NCBI RefSeq assembly: GCF_000151315.2
Contig: NW_011887300.1
Span: 809,310 to 873,309, forward strand
Direction: 5' to 3'
Source of the DNA: Capsaspora owczarzaki ATCC 30864
Lineage: Eukaryota > Opisthokonta > Filasterea
Length of the DNA: 64,000 nucleotides
Position 1 is the stretch's first letter. The number at the start of each line of letters is the position of its first letter. The notes below the pieces were generated by a model. That model saw only the letters and a list, made by a program, of their open reading frames with translations. It did no database searches and had not been told where the DNA came from. Positions 1-10,505 of the stretch are shown here, one piece after another. The translations under genes were made by a program, and so were the position numbers.

Positions 1-1076
1 GTCTTCTCCCAAGCAGGGGTTGGCATATCGTGCCGAGGGTAGCACTCTTGGGCGTTGCGAACGGCAAACAAGTACGACCGGATGGAGAAGCACTTCATGA
101 TGATGTAAACTTGAGTGAATGGCCGCGACAACTTTGTCAACAGGACAATGTAGAGCACTGCCAGTGGAAACCACGGTCCGCCGTGGTACCCCTCGCGAAA
201 CAGCGCCAAGCCGACTTTCAACACGGCCGCCGACTTGCCGTCGGGCCGTGCATGCGTCGACTCTTGGCCCATGAGGAACATGCCGCGAAGGCTGCCATCC
301 AACTTGCTGCGGTACATGATGACAAAGTCAAACGACAGGACATAGCTGCGGAACATGTCCAGGCTCTGAGACAAGCTTTGGTTTGTGTCCAACGTGCTCA
401 AGGCAAGCGTGAAGAGCTCGTTCATGGTGACCTCGTCCAGAAGGCTTGTTTTCGTCACGTGGAGGTTGAGGCGCAACTGTGGCTTCAGCTTGCAGTCCTG
501 GGCAGACGGACCCGCAAGCAGATTGCAGAAGGTGACTACGCTGGCGATGGGTCTGGCAAAGACGACCGCCAGAGCCAGAATCGACAATGCAGTGAAATGG
601 GACCAAACGGCTCGAGTTGCTGGCAACGCAGTTGTGAATAGTAGCCAGCAAAGAATGGTGCCGATGGTAGCGACCTTGAGCAGATGAATGACGGACAATC
701 GCAGCGAGGCGGATTTTGTGTGCTTGGCGGAAGGCAGAGCATCTTCCTGCGATTGAGACTCGGTTGAATCAGGCAGAGTAGTGTCGTCGTTGTCCTCGGC
801 TTGCTTTGGTGGGCATTCTTCGACCTGCTCAACTTCAGAAGCGGGCTGCTCAGACTCTGATTCGAGCGCCTCGAGAGGTTCGAGTGATTCGAGAGGTTCC
901 AGCGGCTCGCAGCAATCCAGGTCATCCGGATTCAAAGCACCAGGAGCAGGAGAGTCCAGCGCTCGGCTCTCCGACACGAAAATGGCCAGCGAATTGAGCT
1001 CGGACGACGAGCGACGGGCGAGTCTGGCCTCGTGATCGGGGTGCAGAGGCAGCGTTCGTTTGGGGGTGTCCAGCAT
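1..1076 (-). CDS. Uncharacterised membrane protein, 3' part off the window
   Basis: An open frame of about 358 codons runs from an ATG at 1076 through the left edge without a stop, so the C-terminus is missing. The first ~120 residues are acidic and low-complexity. Hydrophobic segments follow at roughly residues 130-155 and 160-185, and another (around VLYIVLLTKL) lies near residue 310. Between them is a soluble region with YRSKLDGSLRGMF and FREGYHGGPWFPL, followed by FTQVYIIMKCFSIRSYL. I do not recognise the family. RG- and GPW-type motifs around a basic patch could suggest an acyltransferase-like fold, but that is a guess. No intron is needed in the visible part. That this is a real gene is likely, given frame length and composition; the function is unknown. 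Confidence 0.7.
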   Translation of the reverse strand, partial: MLDTPKRTLPLHPDHEARLARRSSSELNSLAIFVSESRALDSPAPGALNPDDLDCCEPLEPLESLEPLEALESESEQPASEVEQVEECPPKQAEDNDDTTLPDSTESQSQEDALPSAKHTKSASLRLSVIHLLKVATIGTILCWLLFTTALPATRAVWSHFTALSILALAVVFARPIASVVTFCNLLAGPSAQDCKLKPQLRLNLHVTKTSLLDEVTMNELFTLALSTLDTNQSLSQSLDMFRSYVLSFDFVIMYRSKLDGSLRGMFLMGQESTHARPDGKSAAVLKVGLALFREGYHGGPWFPLAVLYIVLLTKLSRPFTQVYIIMKCFSIRSYLFAVRNAQECYPRHDMPTPAWEK

Positions 1077-2994
1077 TTTGTGAAATAGTGAAAGGGGGTT
1101 GAACTCGGCTCGCTTTGAACACGCCACGTAGGTAGATCTGAATGCGACGAGCGCGTGCAATTCTAAAAAAGGGAGGAGGCTAAGGAGAGGGGACAACAAG
1201 AAATCAAGTGCGAGATGAGTCCAACTGCCAGCAGCATGAACGCAATGGAAGTGAAGCAACGACCATCGAAACGCAAAGCAATGAAGGGGAAAGCGAGCGT
1301 TTTCGATCATAATGCAAGATCAAAAGGGGGCGTGCGGGACACAACAACAAATAACAACAACAAACAAAAATCAAAGCATAAAAATCACACTTTGTCAGGT
1401 AAATAAATACCGACGCTTTTGCGGTGAGCGAAAAGGACCGAGGTGGGATTGGCTCGGGTCGAGGCCGCCCAGTCTTCGCTCTGTCCTCGTTTTTGCTCTT
1501 TTGCGTTTCTCCACTTCCCCCCTCCGCCTCACCTTGTTCAAGTCTCTCCTTTTGAAGCAAGTTGTGCGCACTACTGCGTTGTGGATCTGGCTTTGTTTTG
1601 TGGTTTTTTGTGCTGTTTGTTTATCTCGTTGGGGTTTTTTTGTTTTTTTTTTTTAACTTCACGCCTTTTTTTTTTTTTTTTTTTTCCCCAAACCTGATTC
1701 ATCGTCCGTTTTTCATCGCTGCGTTTGTTGATCTGCCATTCAATTTCACCCCGACTGTTCGTCTGTTCATCCATTCGCATTCGATTCCTGCACTTGGCCG
1801 TTGAAACCGCAAAACCAAAACCAGATCAAAAAAAAAACCAAACTCCCCCAAAAAAAAAAAAATGCCGAACGTTGGAATCTCGCTGCCATGTTTGGGTTTG
1901 GATCATGATGCAGACGAGGAGGAGGATGACGTTGGTGTGAAAGCTCCAGCTTGTGAGATTCGCATGTGCTCTTTGCATCAGTCGGACTAAAACGTCGAGA
2001 CCCGCACCAACGAAGCGGAGTAACGCGCTGGAAAGGCAAATTGAAATGATGGGAAGAAGAAGAAAGAGGAAAAAAAAACCGCCAACGCAGATGTCACACA
2101 TTTGCATTACACCTTTTCGTTTTTGCATACGTGTGTGGATGCCGACACTCGAAGTGGAGGTTGAGCACAAGTTGGGAGAGTTGGGAGGGGAGCGAGGTGG
2201 GAGGGCGAATTGGGGCAAAAGGAAGACGGCGACAACGCATGGCGACCTTTGCACGAGCGTTTTTTGCAGTAAAAGGTGAAAAAAAAAAACGTAAATTGCG
2301 GTGAGTTTTTTTTCTTTTTTTTCTTGCTTTGCTTGCTTTTGATGCAATGGAGGACGATCGTGCTTTGGGTCTGCCAAAGGGGAGGGAGAATTGCGTGGGG
2401 ATTGCTTCGGAAGAGAGAGAGAGAGAGAGTGGAGAGAGTGTTGGAGTGATGGATTTGAAAATCGCTAAAGCAAAAAACGAGCGCAGAGCTCGTGAAAGTA
2501 CTCACTTCAAGCTGAAAGGTTGATTTAGGCAACAATGAAGCAATGAAGCGGGGGAAAAAAAAAACGTGAAGAACCAAAAAAAAAAAAAGACTGGTGATTT
2601 TTGTTGGGATCCCAAAACGCAATGGTCGAGTCAGCAATTTGGAGTGGAAGAGAACATCAGGCCACAGCGATCGAACAAGAAGAATGAATGAGGCACTGAC
2701 TGCTGTTGTCCAATCCGAACAGGTGGACCGGGATCTAATCAAACGCCTGCGGTCGAATTACCGCAGATCCTCCAACCAATGTGCAAACGCTTACAGCACG
2801 ACGAAACAATGACGCGAAGAACAACTGCATGTCACCTGCAACCTGTTGCTTTAATAACAAGAAAAACCAAAAAACCACCAAGAACTCGGGCATCTGTCTG
2901 GCAGGGGGGAAAAAACCGAATTACACACAAACGCTCAAAAGCACAAAAGAAAGCAACGAAGAAAAAACATGGTACTTGACACCAAAAAACAACC
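1077..2994. other. Spacer between two minus-strand genes, no supported gene
   Basis: About 1.9 kb between the start of the membrane-protein gene and the stop of UTP3. It is rich in T and A homopolymers (around 1630-1686, 1829-1861, 2281-2330 and 2560-2590) and holds a short GA run near 2410-2430. It probably contains the promoter and 5' UTR of the left gene and the 3' UTR of UTP3. A 42-codon acidic frame at 1862-1990 is the only compact plus-strand ORF, and it has no support beyond being open. Confidence 0.5.
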
Positions 2995-5519
2995 TCATCC
3001 CAGCTTGACGGAACGGGCCAGCGTGCTTCGGATACCCGTGGACTCGCCACCATAACGCTTGGACTCGGTCTGCACACTGGGCGTTTGGCTCTTGCGCTTG
3101 ACAAGGGCACGCTCGTAGCTGACACGGTGCTTGACACGCGGGTTGCGCACCTCCTTTCGGCGCTTGGGGGTGAGGCCCTTGTTCTTTGAAATCTGATAAG
3201 TGATGGCGCGCTTTCCCTCGGTCTCTTCTTCGCCATCGTCCTGAGCCATAAGACCACTGCATGACCACGAAGGGGGGGGGAAGGGTGACGAAAGTGAGCA
3301 CAACAAAATATTGGTTGACTCAAAAGTTCAGCACCCACCCACCAACCAACTTCACAAAAACAAAATGTACTCAACTGGGCTGCCTTGGTCGCGGCCTTGC
3401 GGTCCTTTTCCCGGAGCGTCTTGGCTTCAATTTCCTTGTAATAGTCATCTTCTTCGATTTCCTCGTCTTGAACGCGCGCGCGCTTGGACGATCGGCCAAC
3501 CTCGGTCGCGTCGTCGCGGTTGTTGCGCAGCTCGTTGAGCTTGTCGCGAATAGAGCTCTTCTTGAAGACCTTGCGGAGCTCGGCATCGTCGTCCTCGTCG
3601 TCGTTGCCTGCGGCGTTGCGGCCAAAACGTTCGAGACCGTTGATGTCGCCGAAATCGACAATCTCGTCCAGCGCGTTCGGCAGACGGCGCTTCTGGCCAG
3701 AGCCCTTCTTTGTGGTGAGACGCACAAAGTGGCTCTCCTCGAATCGGCGTCGCTCCTCCTCTTGGTCTTCGTCGGGCAGAATGTCGCGACCACCAAAGCC
3801 AGCAGTGTCTCGCACCTCGCGCGGGCGATCGGAAAACTCTTCTTGGATGTCTCGCAGCAACGAGCTCTTGAGCGCCTTGCGGCGAAGCTTGTCCTCGCGA
3901 GTCTGCTTGCGTTGGGATGCAGAGTCGTCGTCGAAAGCAACCGCGGACAGCTTGGGCGCCACGTACTTGGCCACCTCAGCCTCATCCTCCTCGTCGGACG
4001 CGTCAGCATTGCGCTTGCCGCGAAGTGATTTGGAACCGCCGCGCTCCTCTTCGGCACCATCTGCGAGCAATGCAGCGGGGTTGGCCTTAAACCGCAATGG
4101 GTCGGCCGAATTTTGTGTTCCGGTCGCAGCCGCCTTGACGAGCTTGTCGATCTGGTATTTGAGCTTCGAGTCCAGTGGGCTGTAGCGAGAGAAGGAGGGA
4201 GAAGGGGAAGGGGAAGAGGCAAGGGTGAGCAAACGACATGACCAAAAAGAAAGAAAAAAACGCTCCCCCAAACCAAACCAAACAACTCATCCGAAACAAA
4301 ACAAAAAAAAGGCGTCAAGCGTCAAGCAACAAAGTAGCATCCGCAGCAGAATAGCAACATACCGAAGACGCTCCAGCGTCGTGCGAAGATGAACGAGGTG
4401 TTCAATCACGGGATGGTCCTTCACGGGCTTGCCTTCCGCCTTGAGCAACAAGTAGAAGCAAATGTCGATGCAGTACGACAACAGAATGTGCAGCTTGACC
4501 TCGAGGTATGACACGCCGCTGGAGGTGGCAAACTCGCCTCGTCGGGTCTTTTCGATCAAGGGCTGGATTTGCGATACGACCGTGCCGATTTTGAGCTTAA
4601 AGTCACTCAGCAACTCGAGCAGCTCGGGGCTGTCCTTCACTATCAATTCGAGCTTTTCCGTCTGTGACAGCTTGGAAATGTCGCGAGCAACTGCTTCAAT
4701 AGCCACATCCTCGCCGGACGCCAAGAGCGCACTGTCGGCAGCCTTCTTGGAGGCAGCGGATGCCTTGAGCGGCTTCTTGGATGACGCAGTAGTAGCGCCG
4801 CTTGCTTGCTGACGAGCCCGAGCACCGAGCGAGTCGTCCACGTCCATGGCGTCCTCGTCGAGCAGCGCAGCCTGTTGCCGTTGCAGGCGAAGTGCTTCCT
4901 GCTCCTCGTCGCGCTCCATATTCTCCTCGTCCTCGCTATCCTCGGCCTGCTCCTCGGCGTCGTCTGCATTGTAGTAGTCTCGGCGCTTGCTGCCCCAGCC
5001 ACCAACCGCGTTAGTCGCAGCATCGTCTTCGTCGACGTCGTCGTCTTCGTCTTCGTCGTCCTCATCGTCGTCGTCCTCGTCATCCAGACCAAGACCCAGC
5101 GCCTCCTCGTACTGCTCGTCGTCGTCGTCGCTCATGTCGCCCTGGTCGTAGGCAGCGGCCCCGCGGCGGCCAGATGCGCCTCCCCGTGCGCCAGCAGCAG
5201 CCATGTGGCGCCTCGTGGACCCGCCCATCAAGTCCTCGCCCTCGTCCTCGTCGCCGCCGTCGCTGTCGAGCGCGTCGCGTGCCTGGACAGACCGGCCTGC
5301 GAGCATGCTGCCGTGCTTGCGGTTGTGGAAGCGGTCGACCGTGTCGCGCAGGTCGATCGTGTCCTCCGACGAGGCCGCCGCGCGAGACGCCCGCACGTTC
5401 GATCGCACGCCATTGTCGGACGACAATCCAGCAGCAGTGGTGGAGCCGCTCTTCTTGGAAGCAGCCGTTTCAGTCAGGCGGCGGCCAGTGGCGTTGTATG
5501 TGCCCTTCGATTTCACCAT
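2995..5519 (-). CDS. UTP3: UTP3/Sas10, small-subunit processome protein
   Basis: Exons complement(2995-3256, 3376-4179, 4363-5519), giving 740 residues. UTP3/Sas10 is a nucleolar component of the U3 small-subunit processome acting in 18S rRNA maturation. The first ~210 residues are very acidic with long D/E runs. A Sas10/Utp3/C1D domain follows at about 255-400 (ELLSDFKLKIGTVVSQIQPL; splicing exon 1 to exon 2 gives LERLRPLDSKLKYQIDKLV). The diagnostic Sas10 C-terminal domain ends the protein: ITYQISKNKGLTPKRRKEVR, NPRVKHR and RYGGESTGIRSTLARSVKLG. Intron 1 is GT-AG with phase 2. The second donor (CA/gttgag) is weaker but keeps frame. The start ATG at 5519 lies in a good context (accATGg). Length matches the family, which is usually 480-750 residues. 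Confidence 0.95.
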
Positions 5520-7260
5520 TGGTTTCGAAGGAGGATGAATGGGAAGAAAGAAACAAAAAAAAAAAAATGAATGGATTTTGTTCGTGAATGGATTTACGCT
5601 GCAAAACGAAACTCAAACAAGAAGGGATGATGTAGACACACAAAAAAACAAACTGTCTCATCACTGCTGTCTGAGCGTAATCGACTTTGTCGGGCTTACC
5701 TGTTCTAAGTGGCTTTCGTCAATGCGAAGTTTGGCGAGCATCCAAATTTTGCAGCAAGTTGGGCCGAAAAGCTACGACCTCCGTTTCTCCGAGTCTGGCG
5801 ATGATTGTGCCTCCCCACCTAAACTGGACACTCTTGACACATGAAATAATCGTCCTGTAAAGCGATAGGTCTCCAAAAGTAGCGTGTAGGTGACGGACTT
5901 GGTTTTGTGGAGATTTTGGGCTCGCTCGACCGAGGATGGCAGTTCAACTATTTTCGCGCCATTTTAGGCCTGATGCAATGAAATTGCTGTTGGGCCGACC
6001 TGAAGGTGTTGTCAGAGTCCGGCTAACACTGCTCAGTTGCTCAAGACACAGATCGGTCTCGGTTTGCTGGGTTTGAATGCAAAGTTTCATGGCGAGGCGT
6101 TCTGGCCCGCTGAGCCTTCCGCTCGTTAGTATCATGTGCGAAACAGGTGCTAGTTTATGTCAACAATTGGGACACAAGCAAGACGGCACCCGCTACTGCT
6201 GGACGGGAGATCGGTGCATGCATCTACACAGAACGCTCTACTCAAAGTTCGGACAGCTCGAACTTGGAGAGCTCGAGGTGCTGTGCAGCAACACTACTTT
6301 TAAAAGCCTTGCCCCACTCCATTCTCTCTGGCTACAAAAGAGAAGAAAGATGGCAGCGTCGGAAGGCTCGAAACGCAGTCGGAACACAGAAGCTCGACCG
6401 AATTGAAGAGTCGCCAGACCCGTTCTCCAATACGCCGAGCACTTCCTTCAGCGGACCAAGAGATTTTCGGGTACTGGAACAATTCTATGAGGGTTGGCGG
6501 GTCCGACGCCGACTTGGAGACCCGGCACAACGTCGATGGCCTTGGCGACTTGAACCACAATGGTTGCAGCGCGATTCCCTTTTGCGCGCTTCCACCAGCC
6601 TATAAATCGAAAATTCCACCACTGGGTGATTCACAATATAATTTCAAGTCAATCATATAGTGCGAACGTGCCCTTGCTTGCGTTGGGAGCGACAACAACC
6701 AAGGCCATTTTGAGCAAAATTCTCGGAGTGGGTGGAGCGACGACTGCCCATAAAACCACACCCCCGCTCTCGCTTATATTATTTTCCTATCATCTATGTT
6801 GCTACTATGTTAAAAGTTAACGGCTTGTGCGAATTTCATTGTCGAATAGCGCGTTAGGTCGACTGAAAGTGAATCATTTCATTTTGTTCAGTGGTGCATG
6901 CAAGTCACCGACAAGATGTCTGTTCCCTGCCTATCGAGTTCGCCTTCTTCCCAAACATACAAATAACTCATACAAATACATTAGAAGTGTAGCGAGGGTC
7001 GAAGAAGCCAACAGGACGGTGCTGTGTCATGGGCAACTGGCGATTGTCGCTTTAACCGACAACCAGCTCGTCCCCTCTCAAACTGTTCGATTTTCATGCC
7101 CTAATTTTGCCATGGATTATTGATACCCAAGGCTTACTATCATAAAATGGTGGAATAGGGGGAGAACAGGCCCCGCAGGAATTTCAGCAATTTTAGCCTT
7201 CGCGTCATTCCTCACACTTTATACGAAGCTCGATTCGCCCCGTGGCTAATTCAACAAGTT
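5520..7260. other. Spacer upstream of UTP3, no supported gene
   Basis: About 1.7 kb between the UTP3 start and the first tRNA-Phe gene. Several short frames occur in all six phases, but none shows a recognisable domain, coherent splice structure or codon bias. It is lower in homopolymers than other spacers. I see no terminal repeats and no transposase-like frame. Confidence 0.45.
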
Positions 7261-7333
7261 GGAGTTGTAGCTCAGTTGGTAGAGCATACGACTGAAGATC
7301 GTATGGCCGCGTGTTCGATTCACGCCAACTCCA
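7261..7333 (+). tRNA. tRNA-Phe (GAA), copy 1
   Basis: 73-nt cloverleaf. The acceptor stem GGAGTTG pairs with CAACTCC, the discriminator is A, and CCA is not encoded. The D-arm carries TAGCTCAGTTGGTAGAGC. The anticodon stem ATACGA/TCGTAT encloses loop CTGAAGA, with anticodon GAA at 7294-7296, which reads Phe codons. The T-arm GCGTG-TTCGATT-CACGC contains the B-box. There is no intron. A T-run a few bases downstream (ctttcttttttg) is a plausible Pol III terminator. Confidence 0.97.
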
Positions 7334-7523
7334 CTTTCTTTTTTGACTCCTTATTTTATTTTTTTTGTTTTTTCCCCCATCTTCTTTTTCCACTCTTCTT
7401 TTGCGCCACACAACCCTCAAAAATACTACATCTCGCTTGTTCACACCATATGGACATGGAGTTCGAGCAAACGGACGTTCAAAAAGACAAAAAAAAACTC
7501 AACGAGCAAAAAAAAAAAAAAAG

Positions 7524-7596
7524 TGGAGTTGGCGTGAATCGAACACGCGGCCATACGATCTTCAGTCGTATGCTCTACCAACTGAGCTACAACTCC
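7524..7596 (-). tRNA. tRNA-Phe (GAA), copy 2
   Basis: The exact reverse complement of the 73-nt tRNA-Phe at 7261-7333: same stems, loop and anticodon GAA, no intron. It faces copy 1, so the two form a perfect inverted repeat about 190 bp apart. Transcription would end in the long run of T (read as A on the plus strand) at about 7509-7522. Confidence 0.97.
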
Positions 7597-7693
7597 ATGT
7601 TGATGCGAGTTGGGCAATCGTGTATCAGATTGAATCACGCTCGTTGCTGCTAAACAAAAAACAACCATAGCAGCCAAAAAAAAAAAAGGAAAG

Positions 7694-7766
7694 TGGAGTT
7701 GGCGTGAATCGAACACGCGGCCATACGATCTTCAGTCGTATGCTCTACCAACTGAGCTACAACTCC
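7694..7766 (-). tRNA. tRNA-Phe (GAA), copy 3
   Basis: Identical in sequence to copies 1 and 2 and in the same orientation as copy 2, about 100 bp from it. Its downstream side (7677-7688 on the plus strand) is an A-run, giving a T-run Pol III terminator. The flanking DNA differs from that of copy 2, so only the tRNA body is duplicated. Confidence 0.97.
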
Positions 7767-8049
7767 AACTTGTTGATGCGGCCAGCGGGCAAACGCCAAG
7801 CCGATGGAACGATGGTTGAGATCTGGATGCAAAACTTCGAGCGGCAGGGTTGAGCTTCAACCGACAATCTGAACCAGAACTTGCACAGTTTACAGTTTAG
7901 GTTTGTAGAGGAACGCTTGATTGCGGGTTGTTCTATCCAAAGCAGAACCTTTGCAACGACTTTCGTTTCAATTGCAGCAAAAGCACTTTCGGCTTGCTCG
8001 TTACTTTTTCCATTTCTGCATTCATCTAGTCCACATTTTTATCATCACC

Positions 8050-9597
8050 ATGTCGCTGGACATTCGAGTCAAGAAGGCCGATCGCATCTACCATGAAGGC
8101 GTATGTTTTTGTGTGATTTTTTTGGCTTCCAATCCTTGTGGCTTTCGTTGGCTGCGATCTGCCAATTCTGCCCTCCCAACTTCGGCCTCGAGCGCAACGC
8201 AGCTCAACACAACACGCCAACCATGCGTTGGCAAGCCGAGCACAGCGAGTCCCCCAGCGACGACAGCGACGACAAGCCAAAAAAAAAAAAAAAAAAAAAA
8301 AAAATCCGTCCCATGACTTTGACCGTCCTGGCTCTGACTTTGGACTTTTGCCTGCCTGCTTCTGACTGGAACAGGAACTCGTTGCTGGCGTCGTTGTTGT
8401 GACGAGCAAGGGCGAGATGGCGCACAACGGGATGACGCTTGCGCTCGACGGCTGGGTCAACCTGCAGCTCTCGTCCAAGTCGGTCGGCGTCTTTGAGGCC
8501 TTCTACAACTCCATCAAGCCAATCCAGCTCCTGTCATCCTCGCTCGAGATCCTCCGACCGGGCAAACTATAAGTTGAATGGCAGGGGGTCGGAGGTGGGG
8601 TCGCTTGGTTGTCACTTTGGTCTTTTGCTCACTGTCCGCTCGGTTGCTTTGATTGTTGCTACTGTTCCCTCCCCTTCCCCCTCTGCCCTGATTTCATGCG
8701 AAACGAAGATACGCCCAATGGTGTCACTGAAATCCCGTTCGAGTTCCCGCTCAAGCCAAAGCCCGGGCAGTCCTTGTACGAGACCTACCACGGTGTTTTC
8801 GTCAACATCCAGTACAACCTGAAGGCCGACATGAAGCGTTCCATGCTGAACAAGGACTTGAGCAAGACGCTCGAGTTCTTGGTGGAGAACAAGGTGAGTT
8901 GGGAGCCTGGGGGGGGGGTTTGCAGTTGAATTATAGGCATATATTTTTTGTTGTACGATTTTACCAATCGTTTTTGTTGTCCCCTTCTTCAACGAGAGCA
9001 GCCAGACACAGAGAAGCGCACGGACGTTCGCGTGGATTTCAACATCTCGCCAGACACACTGGACAATGTGCGACAGAAGGACCGTGTATCGCCATTCAAA
9101 ATCTCTGGCTCGCTCAACACGGCAACCTGCTCCATCGTTAAGCCATTCCTGGGTCAATTTGTGGTAGAGTCCTCCACCATCGACATTAAATCCATCGAGT
9201 TGCAGCTGCTGCGCGTTGAGACTTGCGGATGCGCGGAAGGCTATGCCAAAGATGGTGAGTGTTTTTTTTTTTTTTTTGTTTGTGTTGTTGTTTCAATTTT
9301 GTCGTCGTCGTCGTTGCCGTTGTGCCTGAGCTCATCTTCTCCTCATTTTCACCTTCATTGTTTGCTCAATGCTGCTGCCTCGTAGCGACCGAAATTCAAA
9401 ACATTCAAATCGCGGACGGCGATGTTTGCAGGGGTCAAGCCATTCCCGTCCACATGATCTTCCCTCGCCTGTTCACCTGCCCAACGCTTGCCACCAAGAA
9501 TTTCAAGATTGAGTTTGAGGTGAACATTGTCGTCGTGTTCCAAGACGGCCATCTTGTGACCGAGAATTTCCCCATCAAGTTGATCCGCGACGCATGA
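8050..9597 (+). CDS. VPS26C: VPS26C (DSCR3), retriever complex subunit
   Basis: Exons 8050-8100, 8375-8568, 8713-8893, 9002-9254 and 9386-9597 give 296 residues, the normal family length. VPS26C is the arrestin-fold subunit of retriever (with VPS35L and VPS29), which works with the Commander complex to recycle integrins and other cargo from endosomes. Strongly conserved stretches include VNLQLSSKSVGVFEAFYNS, TEIPFEFPL, LYETYHGVFVNIQY, VETCGCAEGYAKDATEIQNI and FPRLFTCPTL. Introns 1, 3 and 4 are GT-AG. Intron 2 (8569-8712) fits only as AT-AC: the donor is ATAAGT, the acceptor is GATAC, and the junction restores PGKLPNGVTEIPFE, matching the family. Every GT-AG alternative near the donor meets a TAA stop or deletes conserved residues. 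The gene identity is certain; the intron class is inferred from frame. Confidence 0.96.
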
Positions 9598-10505
9598 GCG
9601 CGCCCCGGTCTTTTTTGCCGAGTCCTGGTGTTGCTCGAGCAAAGAATGAAGACACGTCTTTTGATATGCCTTGTGCCAAAGCTGGATGTGTGTGTGTTTA
9701 ATCTGTGTGCATTGTCGGTTTTTTTTTTTTGAATAACCATGAAATACTGAAATTTTCTTGTTCCGTTCTAATTATGACTCACCTCCCACCCGTCCACCCC
9801 ACCCAGGGTGGATTTGTTTCGTATCGAGGATTGGATTACACACACATGCACAGCATCAATTTTGTCACCATCGCTCTCGTGTGACAGAAACGTCGATCAG
9901 GCAGCGTTTTTACGTCCTTGGTTACCTCGAAATGGTTGTTGGCCAGTTAGTACCCTCTTCCTTCGCACGTATGCTCGTCTCTCTTCCCCTCAAAATTGCC
10001 GCAACACCTTCGCAAGACACTCGAACTCCAACCCGCGCTTGCAACTCCCCTCTCGTCCTCGTTTGTCACCCCTCGATGCGGACGTCGTCACTCTGTCGCG
10101 ACGCACAACTTTTTCCCGCCAAACAATTCACCCAATACGGCCTCTTCTTCCCTCCTCGCCTCGCTCCCCCCACCCGCCCCACCAAATCCCCACCGTGCAT
10201 GCATCTTACTTTGCTGAGCACACACACTCCACTCCTCAACCCCCCCCCCTCAATGCAAGATCAACACTTTTGTTCTGCTGTTTTTTGTTTTTTTCAGTCA
10301 CTTTTTTTTTTTATTCTGTTCTCCTTTTGTTTGATTATTATTTTTTTAAAACATTAATTATTTTTATTTTTTATTTTTTATTTTTTTATTTTTCGTTTCC
10401 TTGTTTCCTTGTTTCCCTTCTCCTGCCGCAGCTTTTGAGGACGTTCGCTTTATATTTGAATCCCGAATCCCCAGCTTGCATTTGTTGTATATCTAACATT
10501 GCTGC
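9598..10505. other. 5' flank of the polyQ gene
   Basis: About 0.9 kb between the VPS26C stop and the polyQ-protein ATG. The second half is a T-rich pyrimidine tract (about 10260-10430) ending in ctcctgccgcag at 10421-10432, which looks like a 3' splice site. A 5' UTR intron is therefore plausible. The long plus-strand frame across it reads out of phase into the CAG-rich gene and is a shadow. Confidence 0.4.

Noticed and set aside
1862-1990. 42-codon acidic small ORF
   Set aside because: Starts in an A-run within a spacer and has no splice, domain or conservation evidence; kept only as a note.
3261-4028. 255-codon plus-strand frame
   Set aside because: Antisense to UTP3 exon 2, whose protein match is unambiguous.
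5520-7260. Possible transposon remnant
   Set aside because: No terminal repeats, target-site duplication or transposase/reverse-transcriptase motifs could be seen here or elsewhere in the window.
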